Below are positions 24,585 to 38,200 of a stretch of 59,030 nucleotides of DNA, in pieces. Origin of the DNA: Phytobacter massiliensis JC163 (GTDB lineage: Bacteria; Pseudomonadota; Gammaproteobacteria; Enterobacterales; Enterobacteriaceae). Within the stretch, counting starts at the first letter, position 1, and each line of letters opens with the position of its first letter. The position numbers and the translations under genes were made by a program. Under the pieces are notes generated by a model. The model saw only the letters and a program-made list of their open reading frames with translations. It made no database searches and was not told the origin of the DNA. The stretch lies in assembly GCF_000321045.1 (NCBI RefSeq), contig NZ_HE578945.1, positions 1,596,333-1,655,362 on the forward strand, written 5' to 3'.

Positions 24585-25037
24585 ATGGCAGACATAAAAG
24601 AGAGATTACGAATATACGAAGGTACATTAGAATATCAAAAGCACAAGGGATATTATAAGAATGGTAAGTTCTGGACTTATAAGGATAGCATGGGATATGA
24701 CACTATAGGTTATGGTCATTTAGTACTTAAAGGTGAAGACTTCACTAATGGCTTAACACCGATTGAAGCAGAGATACTACTAGCAAAAGATATTGAAAAA
24801 GCAAAAACAAGTTTACGTACACTAAACTTAGGTACGTTACCACGTGATATTGAAGATTATCTAATAATTATGATTTTCCAATTAGGTCTAACTGGTACTA
24901 GTAAGTTTAAGAAACTACTGGCAGCAGCTAAGGCGGGAGATCGTGAAGGTATGCGACGTGAATCACGTGATTCATTATGGTACAGACAGACAAAGAATCG
25001 TGTTGATGATATGAATAATCAATTAGACTGGAAATAA
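24585..25037 (+). CDS. Endolysin, T4-type lysozyme (GH24)
   Basis: 150-residue muramidase. Catalytic triad pattern: Glu in RIYEG, Asp in YKDSMG, Thr in DTIGYGH. The E-to-D spacing is longer than in T4 lysozyme because of an insertion (EYQKHKGYYKNGKFW), as in several large-phage homologues. No signal peptide, so it needs a holin. Start MADIKER (24585) has GGAG at 9 nt. It is on the plus strand, opposite to the holin candidate and the late genes. Confidence 0.92.
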   Translation: MADIKERLRIYEGTLEYQKHKGYYKNGKFWTYKDSMGYDTIGYGHLVLKGEDFTNGLTPIEAEILLAKDIEKAKTSLRTLNLGTLPRDIEDYLIIMIFQLGLTGTSKFKKLLAAAKAGDREGMRRESRDSLWYRQTKNRVDDMNNQLDWK

Positions 25038-25061
25038 AAAAGGGGCTTATTGCCCCTTTTT
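25036..25061. terminator. Bidirectional terminator after endolysin
   Basis: AAAAAGGGGC, short loop, GCCCCTTTTT between the convergent lysozyme gene and the gene ending at 25,047. Confidence 0.88.
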
Positions 25062-25322
25062 GTTTTCCTCAAGAATCGTTAGAATTCTTTCAATCTTAAT
25101 GTCAAGTTTGTGGATTTGCTCCTGTAAACTTGCCATAGATTTTTCTAATTCATCCTGACCCCTTTCCAGTCTATCTATATCTGATGCCTGATTACTTACT
25201 TTACCTTCAAGCATGCTAATTCGATTTATTAATTCATCATTATCCCCAGATTTATCCCTAAATATTGTCCATATCAAAGCGACACCTGAAATCACGAGAG
25301 CAATTATGCTTTCTAACCCCAT
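25047..25322 (-). CDS. Membrane-anchored coiled-coil protein
   Basis: 91 residues: N-terminal membrane helix (IIALVISGVALIWTIF), then heptad-rich coiled coil (DRLERGQDELEKSMASLQEQ, IKIERILTILEENKK). Good SD (AAGGT). Last gene of the tail operon and adjacent to lysozyme, so a lysis role (Rz-like i-spanin or XhlA-like accessory) is reasonable; the single N-terminal TM plus coiled coil fits an i-spanin best. Confidence 0.6.
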   Translation of the reverse strand: MGLESIIALVISGVALIWTIFRDKSGDNDELINRISMLEGKVSNQASDIDRLERGQDELEKSMASLQEQIHKLDIKIERILTILEENKKGQ

Positions 25323-25354
25323 ATGATTTACCTTCTAATTTATTATTATTGTAT

Positions 25355-26002
25355 TTAGTAACCAGTGAACCTTGCCAGTGCAATACGAAAACCATTACTA
25401 CCCATTGCCTGAGTATAAGATTTCTGATTACGATTTACGTACTGTAACGTAAAGGAAGTAGCATTATTACGTCTAATTAAAACACCAGAATAACCAGTAG
25501 TACTTCCATCATCACTTAAATTACCAGGACATTGACTGATACATATCCACGGATTAGTAAATGTAGTATTTAGTGTAAGAGCAGTACTAAGATCATGTGA
25601 TGCCGGAACTGTAAAAAAATCCATAATGCGAGGCATTGAGGATGCCCCTACAGCAGACCATATTAAAGTACCTTCGGCATCAAATACATCAAGATACCCT
25701 GATGATATGCCAATTGAATTGGAAGATAGCATAAATTGCCCGCTTCCAGCTTCATACATACTTGATCCTGGGAAACAGTACTTACCATCAACCTGTAATT
25801 GAAACCATCTTAGACCATCACCGGGAAAGAAAGTATCACCGAGAAAACCAAGCGTACTACCATTACCAAAGGCACTGTTAATCTGATAAAACCCAGTATC
25901 TGATAAATTACCCATTGATTTTAATTGACTGGCAACAATTGATTTATTTGTTGAGTCAATAGTTAGAGCACCTGCCGAATTATATAATTGAAAACCTGAC
26001 AT
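25355..26002 (-). CDS. Small tail-fibre/tip protein
   Basis: 215 residues, beta-rich, starting MSGFQLYNSAGALTIDS. The 'GFQLYN..G' opening resembles the small virion proteins (DUF6453-like) found after gpJ in lambdoid phages. SD GGGGGC. With the next gene it probably forms part of the tail tip or host-recognition apparatus. No enzymatic motif seen. Confidence 0.6.
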   Translation of the reverse strand: MSGFQLYNSAGALTIDSTNKSIVASQLKSMGNLSDTGFYQINSAFGNGSTLGFLGDTFFPGDGLRWFQLQVDGKYCFPGSSMYEAGSGQFMLSSNSIGISSGYLDVFDAEGTLIWSAVGASSMPRIMDFFTVPASHDLSTALTLNTTFTNPWICISQCPGNLSDDGSTTGYSGVLIRRNNATSFTLQYVNRNQKSYTQAMGSNGFRIALARFTGY

Positions 26003-26011
26003 TATGCCCCC

Positions 26012-26311
26012 TTAATTCTCATACTTATAAACATCAAATGTTAAAGTACCGCTATATGTACCTCGCGTTGGTAGATATTGAACCGTAAACCCATCAGTAC
26101 CGGGAATACAATAAAAGTCATTCCACCATTGTGTAGTACGTAGTATTGCTAACCATCCATTAGGACGCATGTTAGCAAATGGTACTGTCCATGCCGTTGT
26201 AGTACCAGCAGTGACATTAAGACTTACAGCACCCATATAACGGATGTTATAATCACCAAGTTCAACTACTTGTACCCCTTGTGCATTCCAGCATTCTAAA
26301 CCTTGTGCCAT
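26012..26311 (-). CDS. Small tail-tip protein, DUF6453-like
   Basis: 99 residues, MAQGLECWNAQGVQVVELGD, sharing the 'GL-x-x-x-N-x-x-G' opening with the neighbour at 25,355. SD AGAGGA. Located just after a terminator that follows the gpJ-like gene, so it needs read-through or its own promoter. Confidence 0.6.
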   Translation of the reverse strand: MAQGLECWNAQGVQVVELGDYNIRYMGAVSLNVTAGTTTAWTVPFANMRPNGWLAILRTTQWWNDFYCIPGTDGFTVQYLPTRGTYSGTLTFDVYKYEN

Positions 26312-26323
26312 ATTAAATCCTCT

Positions 26324-26349
26324 AAAAAGGGGTGAACAATCTCACCCCA
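26324..26349 (-). terminator. Terminator after gpJ-like gene
   Basis: GGGGTGA, six-nt loop, TCACCCC, then TTTTT on the minus strand. Confidence 0.85.
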
Positions 26350-26358
26350 TATTATTTA

Positions 26359-30337
<3,979 letters not shown>

Positions 30338-30338
<1 letters not shown>

Positions 30339-30964
30339 TATTTGTTAAATCTCCAAATCTGGTTTCGGTTAACTTGTCCAAGTAGTGACATAATCGCATC
30401 GCCTGGATAGTAGGATTGATATACTGAATTTGCCGCAAGTGTCTTTGGGCTAACATCAAGACGTTTATAAACACTATTTACTGTAATCTTCATTTCATTA
30501 ACTTCACTAAATGGGTTAACAATACATTCAAAGTTTTCAATATAACCAGTAAACATACGTTGCTGATATATTGGAGTACTATCAAATGGATTAAGAATAA
30601 TTAGTGTGATATTCATTTTTGCCTTATCGAACAAACCACCCATAGCAGCAATACGTGTTGCGTTATCAACATTACTTACAGTAAAGTCAATTGAGTCATT
30701 ATTGATCCCCTTATCTTCACTGAATGAAGGTAGTGAATCCTGTATTAAATCGGGGAATGGTTGATATACAGCACCATTAAGTTGAATTGGTACAAAGCCA
30801 TCTGTCCAGTATATGGCACTTGATGAACGTGGTAATAAATCAAAACCGATAACGTGTACACCCATACTCATTACGTCTGTAATTGTTAATCTTGTTTTTG
30901 TCTCACCACGAATTAAAGCCCAATACTTAAGCAAATTAGCATTAGTTAGTATTGCTTCATTCAT
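30338..30964 (-). CDS. Tail-tip assembly protein (DUF2163/gpL-like)
   Basis: 208 residues. GFVPIQLNGAVYQPFPDLIQ and the following beta-rich segment resemble the N-terminal part of DUF2163-type hub proteins that link the distal tail protein to the gpJ hub. Order Dit-L-K-J is as expected. No zinc-cysteine cluster of lambda gpL was seen, so the match is by position and general pattern. Confidence 0.65.
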
Positions 30965-31521
30965 TATCGTAGATTCTCCGTCGCGTTAAATTGAACACTT
31001 GTAACGTTAGCGATATTCATTGCGAAGTCCTGATCTACGTCCAATGTTGCTTCAATTTGAAGGTTGTTATAGTTAATTACTTCATTAACACCTACTGCCT
31101 GTCTTAATTGGGGAAATACAGTAATACTGGTAGTTGTCTTATCCATGATTTGGTATAGCTTCTTATGTCCAGTGAACTGAATAATGTCACCTTTCTGTAA
31201 GTTATTGGTATTAGTACTGACAATCATTGAACCCTTAGCCGCTGCCGCTGTTGCGTTAACTGCCCCGGTTTGATTACCCTGGTATACTGATAAATGTCCA
31301 AGATTAAGTGTGAATGGTTTACCCTGTTGATATTCGGCAATGAATGCCTGTAATTCCTGCCGATTCTTAACTTCAAAGTTTAAGGTAAACTGTATTGAAT
31401 ACCATTGCATACCAACTGAACGGCGTAATTCTGTACCAGTCCAAGCCCTTTGTGAATATTGCGGAATAGTACTTGATAGTTGTACGTCCGAAACTTTTAT
31501 ATTATTTGAAAAAATAGTCAT
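30964..31521 (-). CDS. Distal tail protein (gpM/Dit-like)
   Basis: 185 residues. RAWTGTELRRSVGMQWYSIQ followed by FTLNF and FTLNLGHLS is typical of distal-tail/gpM-type proteins. Directly after the tape measure gene with its own SD GAGGG. Forms the platform joining tube and tip. Confidence 0.75.
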   Translation of the reverse strand: MTIFSNNIKVSDVQLSSTIPQYSQRAWTGTELRRSVGMQWYSIQFTLNFEVKNRQELQAFIAEYQQGKPFTLNLGHLSVYQGNQTGAVNATAAAAKGSMIVSTNTNNLQKGDIIQFTGHKKLYQIMDKTTTSITVFPQLRQAVGVNEVINYNNLQIEATLDVDQDFAMNIANVTSVQFNATENLR

Positions 31522-31578
31522 TTAAGATCCCTCTCATTTTAATATATTTATAAAAAAGGGAGCCGTAGCCCCTTTGGA

Positions 31579-33968
31579 TTATGTATTTCTTTTTTGACTT
31601 GATCGCATTGCCTGTACGACATTGTTTTGATTCTTCTTCAACATCTTGTTCCACATTTCAGGATCATCAACGTTACCTTTAACAATTAGTGGACTGTTGA
31701 TAGTAATATCACCACCTGAATTACTTCTATTCTTAGCTTGATCATCAAGGAATGAAGTTAGCTTTTTATTTGCTTCTGGTTGTACTACACGCTCACCTGA
31801 TTTCAATAGGAATGATTTATTATTCATATCATCAGGTAGTGAATCTATACCACCGTGGAACTGTCCACTTGCCGCACCCTTTGCAGTTGTAATAATACTT
31901 GCACCAAGTGATAGTACTTGAGCATAGGCAGCAAGACTTGCCGGGAACGGCGTTGCAAGAGCCTGTGCAAGAGCACTCTGTATTGATAGAACTGTTTGAG
32001 CAATGGTAATACCTTTCTGTACTGCGAAAGCTGCTTGTGCGGCCTTAGAACCTTCACCAAATGCACCTGCCATGATAGTACCAAGATCACCTGCCATATT
32101 ACCGATTAGTTGCATTTGGGCTTGTGTCTGTTGAATTGCAATATCACGTGCCTGTGCATTATACTTATTAGTAATATCAAGTTTTGCCTTTTCATAATCT
32201 TCATGACTTTGAATTAACATTTCATTTTGTTTCAATTCAAGATTCATTGCCTCAGTATTTTCATTTTGCAACTTAGTTACATTTTTACCAAACGCATCAC
32301 TAAATGGATTTGAACCGCTTGTACGTTGTCTTTGTTGATATAGTAAGAATCCGTTTTGTTTTTACTTAGATTACCACTGGCAAGTAATGAATTAGTGTCT
32401 TTCAAGCCCTGATTAGGATCTTGATAGCCAATCATATTGTTTACCATTTCATTTCTTTTTGCCGTAGCACTTGCTTTCTGTTTTCCAAGTAATTCAGCAG
32501 GATCAATACCAAGTTTCTTAGCACTTTCATTAATTGATTTTACTAATTCATTCTGTTGTCTGTCGAATTCAGCAAGCTGGCGTAAGTTACTATCAATTGT
32601 CATATCACTTAATGCTTTATCAATTGTAGCTTGTGCCTTAATGCGTTCTGCATCATTTTTCTTTTGTAGAGCTAATGCTGCCTTTGCTGCGGCCTCATCT
32701 TTCTTTTTCTTTGCTTCACGTTCTTTATCTTCTTTAGCAGTAAGTTTAGTTACTAAATCAGCACGCGACTTTGTATAGTTATCATCAAGGATTTTTAAGT
32801 CAGCATTTAATGCTTCCTGATTTCCCTTATATCCTTTTAGTAATGACTTCTGAATTGATTCACGTGTTTGTTTATAACTTGTATCAAGTGCGTCAATTTG
32901 TTTTTGTGTCTTTTGCTGTTCACTTAAGAATGGTTTCATTGCAGCATCAATAGTACCTTTCTCAATTCCATTATCAAATTCTTTCTTTGAATCATCTAAT
33001 GTCTTCTTAGTCGCCTTAGCAATATCTAAAGCCGATTGAAGATTTTTAAGCATCTGAGCATTTTCAATAAACTTATCATCATTGGCTATTTGTGGAAACG
33101 CCTTAACAGCCCAACCAACTATACCCATAGTAGCATCTTCGATTGGATGGCTATTTACAATCTTATTCATTAACCCTAGTATATCGGCAAGAGTACCGGC
33201 AATTGGTGCAAGTACTTGATTTTCCCATGACGCCCATGTATTACTTAATTCACGAGTAGCATCACGAAATGCCTCAAATTGTTTACTTTGTTCTTCTGTT
33301 AACTGAATAGTCTGTTTTGAAAGCGTATTATAGTAATCTTGTTCTGAGTTAAAATCTTTAAGTACTGTAAGGTATTTGGTAGCATCATTACCCATAGTTT
33401 CAAACATATTAACTATCTGGCTTGTACTGAAACCTTGTTGTTTTGCTGAGAAATAGATTTTGGCATAAACATCTTCACCAGCATCTGCCATACGTTGTAA
33501 TTCAAGTATGTTTAATTTCAATGGCTGAATTACATCAGTGTACATTGAACCAGCATTGTTTGTTAGAGCATCCCCTAACCTGTCCTTAATGTCTTTACTA
33601 TGATCGGCTATTTGATCCATAGTTAGACCAACTTTGGCATACATATTCGCCATTTGTTGTACTTGAGTAATACCAGTTTGACTAAGTGATGCCGCCTGGA
33701 ATACTTCAAATGCCCTTTCACTTGCTTCCTGTACCTTAGCAAAAGTACCAACAAGACTTAGAGCAGCAACTGATGCCGCACCAGCTACTCCAGTAAAGGC
33801 AGTACTGACACGACCAAGACCAGTTGCCATTGAACTTGAAAAATCACCAGCAACACCGCCAGCTTTCTTACCAAATCCATCAAGTGACTTTTCACCAGTC
33901 TGTAATGCTTTCTGTAGTCCAGATACATCACCTTCAATATCTATACGGATATTATTATTATTTGCCAT
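31579..33968 (-). CDS. Tail tape measure protein, apparent frameshift
   Basis: Sets tail length. N-terminal part has the usual start (NNIRIDIEGDVSGLQKAL) and hydrophobic Gly/Ala segment (VAGAASVAALSLVGTFAK), then helical and Lys/Ala-rich repeats. It breaks at a five-A run (32359-32363) and ends in an unrelated tail. Adding one A continues LSKKQNGFLLYQQRQRTSG and joins the downstream frame whose C-terminal GIDSLPDDMNNKSFLLKSGE is a standard tape-measure ending. Corrected length about 796 residues. Most likely one gene with a base-call deletion. Confidence 0.88.
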
Positions 33969-34311
33969 CCTTTTTATCCTTTAATTGTTTATAACGACTA
34001 GCGAAGAAGTTTTGATTGTTTTCCTTTTCAGTTGCCTTACTGGATTTCTCTCTATTCTCTTTACGCTCTTTAGTAGTACCTTCATCCAAAATACCTAAGA
34101 AGTCATAATCTTTAGTCTTAATCTTCTTGGCAATATCCTTTGTCATATTTGGATTATTAAGCATGAGGTTTTGACATAAATTAGCATGGAATAACATATC
34201 CATTTTGATTCCAGTTGGTTCAATGAAACTATCAAATACCATTAAGTACTGGAATAGTTCATTATCAACTTGATTGAATTCTTCTGGTGTTAGCCCACGC
34301 TTATTAATCAT
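33958..34311 (-). CDS. Tail assembly chaperone (gpT-like)
   Basis: 117 residues, highly charged C-terminal half (KERKENREKSSKATEKEN). Placed between gpG-like gene and tape measure. Its ATG overlaps the upstream stop by 8 nt. In many siphophages this second frame is reached by ribosomal frameshift; here it lies in the +1 (or -2) frame relative to the gpG-like gene and has an own ATG, so independent start or a non-standard slip are both possible. Confidence 0.7.
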   Translation of the reverse strand: MINKRGLTPEEFNQVDNELFQYLMVFDSFIEPTGIKMDMLFHANLCQNLMLNNPNMTKDIAKKIKTKDYDFLGILDEGTTKERKENREKSSKATEKENNQNFFASRYKQLKDKKDGK

Positions 34312-34645
34312 CTTTAGGTAGTAGCGTAATTCTGGAGAAGCTATTATTTTTTTCTACTTCATCCACTGAGTTAGTAACTTCAAGTAGTTTCGCTACTTCC
34401 GCATATAATTCTTGTGCGAATTTGAAATCCATAGTGGAGACATTAACACGCCCTTCAATATCACTATTAGAGAAGATTGGATCACCGTTTTCATCTTTTA
34501 CACAATAGATTAGAGTATTAGTTACACTATCACATTTATCAATATCTTGTACTGATGGGCGATGAATCCAGAAAGGTACATCATTTACTACAACTTCGCA
34601 TAATTGTGGACGCATTGCGTTTTTAATTTTATCTAAATAATTCAT
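34304..34645 (-). CDS. Tail assembly chaperone (gpG-like)
   Basis: 113 residues, MNYLDKIKNAMRPQLCEVVV, in the canonical position after the tail-tube gene and before gpT/tape measure. Binds the tape measure during tail assembly in related phages. Assigned by position, length and the paired overlap with the next gene. Confidence 0.7.
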   Translation of the reverse strand: MNYLDKIKNAMRPQLCEVVVNDVPFWIHRPSVQDIDKCDSVTNTLIYCVKDENGDPIFSNSDIEGRVNVSTMDFKFAQELYAEVAKLLEVTNSVDEVEKNNSFSRITLLPKDD

Positions 34646-34671
34646 TTTACATAATCCTTTATATTAGCTTG

Positions 34672-34687
34672 GGGGATTTCTCCCCCT
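34672..34687. terminator. Hairpin between tail-tube and chaperone genes
   Basis: GGGGGATTTCTCCCCC palindrome; no long U run on the minus strand. Probably an attenuator or RNA-stability element that raises tail-tube mRNA over downstream genes. Confidence 0.55.
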
Positions 34688-34692
34688 TATTA

Positions 34693-35151
34693 TTATGGTT
34701 TTTTTGGTAGTAAACCACTTTCTAGTGGAGCACCATCTACAGCAAGTGTAAAGGTTGCGGTAACTACTTCATCTTTAGAACCTGCTACAGTATTAGTACT
34801 GATGAAGATACGATAAATGTCATAAAAACCAGTAGTCATAGTAGCATTCTCATAAACTTCAATTTTAACTTGAAGGCGAGTTTGATCTTCCGCATGAGTT
34901 TTCAATAGTTCATGTACTGCGTTATCTGGTAATAGGTTTACTTGTAAATCAATATTTGGGATTGATTGAGTACCTAAAAGTTTGCGATTAAACTTCTGAT
35001 TATATGTAACAACTTCGATAACAGTACTCTCAGTTGAACCTACAACGAAGCTTGCCACTTCGGGTACTTCTTGCCAGGTAGTTGCTACAGTTGTACTATT
35101 TTCAGCTACAAACACTTTAATATGCGAGCCAGCAAAAATATCCATTGCCAT
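34693..35151 (-). CDS. Major tail tube protein
   Basis: 152 residues from MAMDIFAGSHIKVF, with AAGGAA upstream of that ATG; the in-frame start at 35196 adds residues without SD. It lies before the chaperones and is bounded by hairpins. It aligns with the N-terminal 150 residues of the next gene upstream (shared FN/YK..LL..SI.....V.LLPD and TVAGSKDEVVTATFTL against STAGSKDSVVQKTYTF). That makes the two paralogues. This one is the plain tube subunit. Confidence 0.82.
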   Translation of the reverse strand: MAMDIFAGSHIKVFVAENSTTVATTWQEVPEVASFVVGSTESTVIEVVTYNQKFNRKLLGTQSIPNIDLQVNLLPDNAVHELLKTHAEDQTRLQVKIEVYENATMTTGFYDIYRIFISTNTVAGSKDEVVTATFTLAVDGAPLESGLLPKKP

Positions 35152-35172
35152 TTTTATTTCCTTATATAAGTT

Positions 35173-35196
35173 TGGTGGGGCATTCATTCCCCACAA
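35173..35196. terminator. Hairpin upstream of tail-tube gene
   Basis: GGTGGGG, eight-nt loop, CCCCAC, between the fibre-fused and plain tail-tube genes; no strong U run. Likely attenuator or RNA-processing site. Confidence 0.5.
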
Positions 35197-35203
35197 TTAT
35201 TTA

Positions 35204-38200
35204 TCAATATTTATCATCCGTTGATTCATAATATTGTGGTTGTTCTGGTTCAATCACTACTGGAACATATTCATAATCTGGTAGTGGTTCAACTGGTTCA
35301 TCAATAATTACATCATCTTCTGGTAAATCTTCTGGTACTGAATCATCAGTATCAATTGGTTCATCTTTATCACTAACGGGCATTTCAACACGTACTGAAA
35401 TAAAGCTATCAACTGGTATATCAATTGGATCACCATTTGAATAACCATCAATATTGTTTTGTGCAAACTCTGGTGAATTTGGATGTGTACGATGGAAGGT
35501 TTTAACTACTATCGAACCGTCTTCTTCAACTTCATAATCAATCCACAAGCGAGGCTGTTTGTTACGATCAATTGGGATTTCAAAGCCACCATCAGTACCA
35601 GACCATGATGTATCTGAATTAAGTCCTAAGACGCCTTCAATCTTATATACACCCTCACTGATACGTGTACTGGTAGCACCCATTGATTCTTCATTAAGTT
35701 CACTATCACCCGTACTGAATAGTTTAACAATTGGGCTTGCGGTCTTAATGAATCCGTTTGCATCTACAGTAGTATTTGCTGCGGTATATACCTTAGCCCA
35801 TGCTGACCACGGTCCAGAACCTGTCCATGTTCCAGTATTCGCACGTAGATACATAGTACCTTTACGTGTTACATACATTTGTTGTCCACCCCATGTAGAA
35901 CGGGTTACAAATAGAGTACCACCTGCCGATGCCTCTGGATAATTACGTGCTACAGTTGCGTTAGCATCAGATGTTTGATAATAAACAGCATTAATAGTAC
36001 CGCCATATATATTCAAATCTGTAGTACCTAATGCTGTAGTTGGAGCTGACATTGAGTTACTTTCATTAGCTATTTCAAGCCAATCATTCCATGTACCACC
36101 CGCATAAGTACGTGTAAACGTTCTGTTTGAACTTGTATATTGTGCCAATTGAGTCATATTACCACCCGCACCGGTAGATTGGACAATTAGCATACATGAA
36201 GCGTTACCCATAGCACTTGGACCATTTGTATATGAACCACCGTAATATGTGCCCGGATTTGTGAATGTATTTAGATCGCCAGTAGCACCTTCAGTTGGTA
36301 GTTGAGTAATTGACATCCAAGCTTTCCAGGTTGTTACACCTGATGATACGTTACCCTGTCTACGCCATGCACGGCTTACAGTACCTGAACCTAATGCTAC
36401 AGAACTAAAGTCCTGAATAATTGCCGTACCTGATGCGATAGTAGTTACTATCATTATACCATTTGCTACTAATGGAAGGTTTGATGTAGAGCTAGATACA
36501 CTATATATACCTGCGGTAATTGCGTTATTCGCATCACCATTAAAGTTAGCAATAGGTAATGTTAAAGCACCACCAGTACCACCAGTACCACCCATATTTG
36601 GGGCTAATGGTGTAGTTAATCCTGTAATCTGTTTAATATCAGTATTAACACCAGTACCAGCATATTGTGGTAAACGTTTCATTATTACTGGTTCAGTTAT
36701 AAATACCTTACAGTTAACTGGTGCTGTAGTTTCAAGCCATACACCCGCATTAATACGTGTAGCATTTGCTGGTACAGTATATGAACCTGAGTTGATACGC
36801 CAACCTGAAACAGTTGGATCATAAGCAGATACACGGACGTTACTTAGTAGGGTATTACCATTATATACTGAGAGTACTACACGCAATTGTGCTGTATCAG
36901 TAAGACCAGTTGCCGCTAATCCAACTTGATAATCAATAATATCACCTGGCATAACTGGAATGTTATTACTGTTATCGTCATTATTAACACCAAATACTAA
37001 GTTATGAAGGTTTGCCCCTGAGTTCTTAGTAATGACTGCCACACGTTGACCAGTACAACCAACTGGTACTGAACTATCTGAGCTATCAAGATATGTAAAT
37101 GTTACGTTTCCTGGATTTCCTACTGATGGTAAGTAACCACCACTTAGGAATCTATTGTTACGCACATAGTTTAATGCTGAGTTATCACCAACATTTCCAA
37201 GTTCATTCCAGCTTGTCCATACACCGCCGTTTAAGGTACGTGTGAATGTACGGTTTGCGTATGATGCGTTGGTAACAAGTGTTTTAAATGTTTGTAGTAC
37301 TTGAGTACCTGATACAGCAAAACGTTCAACAAGAAGTAAACCAGGTTGTTGTACTGGTATATTTGTTGCTGCGGTAGCGATGTTAAATCTACCTACTGAG
37401 GTTAATGTATTCACATCGCCTGAGAAGTTACCAGAGGATGCCGCTGTTACGTATCCAACCTGATTCCACTCACGCCATACTGGATTAGCAGCATCCCATG
37501 TAGCACCAAGTGTACGTACATATACAGTACCAGCGGATGTAGTGTAGCGTTGAGTACCAGCAAAGGCACCAGCCGCCATAACATCAAGAATGCCTGTAAT
37601 CGCTTCTGGGATGTTTGTAGAACCGTTGTATTGTGAAGATGATATAATCGCCCACTGTCCAAGGTATGCCGCTGTTGGGCCATAGGTATCAAAGTTAATA
37701 CCGGCAGTTGGAATACCACCCCTGATAGGTTGAGCACCAATGTTATACGCTGCGGTAATTGCCGCATTTGAACCAGTACCGCCATTGGTTACAGGCAATA
37801 CGCCAGTTACACCATGACTGTTATTAGCAGTACCATCAAAACCAGTAGCTGTAGTACTCGCAAGGTTAGTTATGAATGTACGACTTGTTGCCAACTTAGT
37901 AGCACTTGCCGCAAGTCCAGTTGTATTACCAGTACCACCATTCGCAATTGAAAGTGGTGAACCAAGTGTAAGAGCACTAGTAACAGTTAGAGCACCAGTT
38001 ACAGTACCACCTGTTAGTGGTAAATATTGGCTTGCGATTTGGCTTGAAGTTAAAATACGTGTCCATGCTGTACTTCCATTCTTAGCATAGATGTTTAATG
38101 TTCCGGTTTTAGTCATTGCGATGGATGAGAATGTACTACCATCGATTAGACCAATACCCATCATATCAGCACTTGCCGGATTACCTGATTGACTTGCGGG

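Noticed and set aside
32355-32370. Two separate tape-measure-region genes
   Set aside because: Frames join with natural tape-measure sequence when one A is added; the second open frame has no SD of its own.
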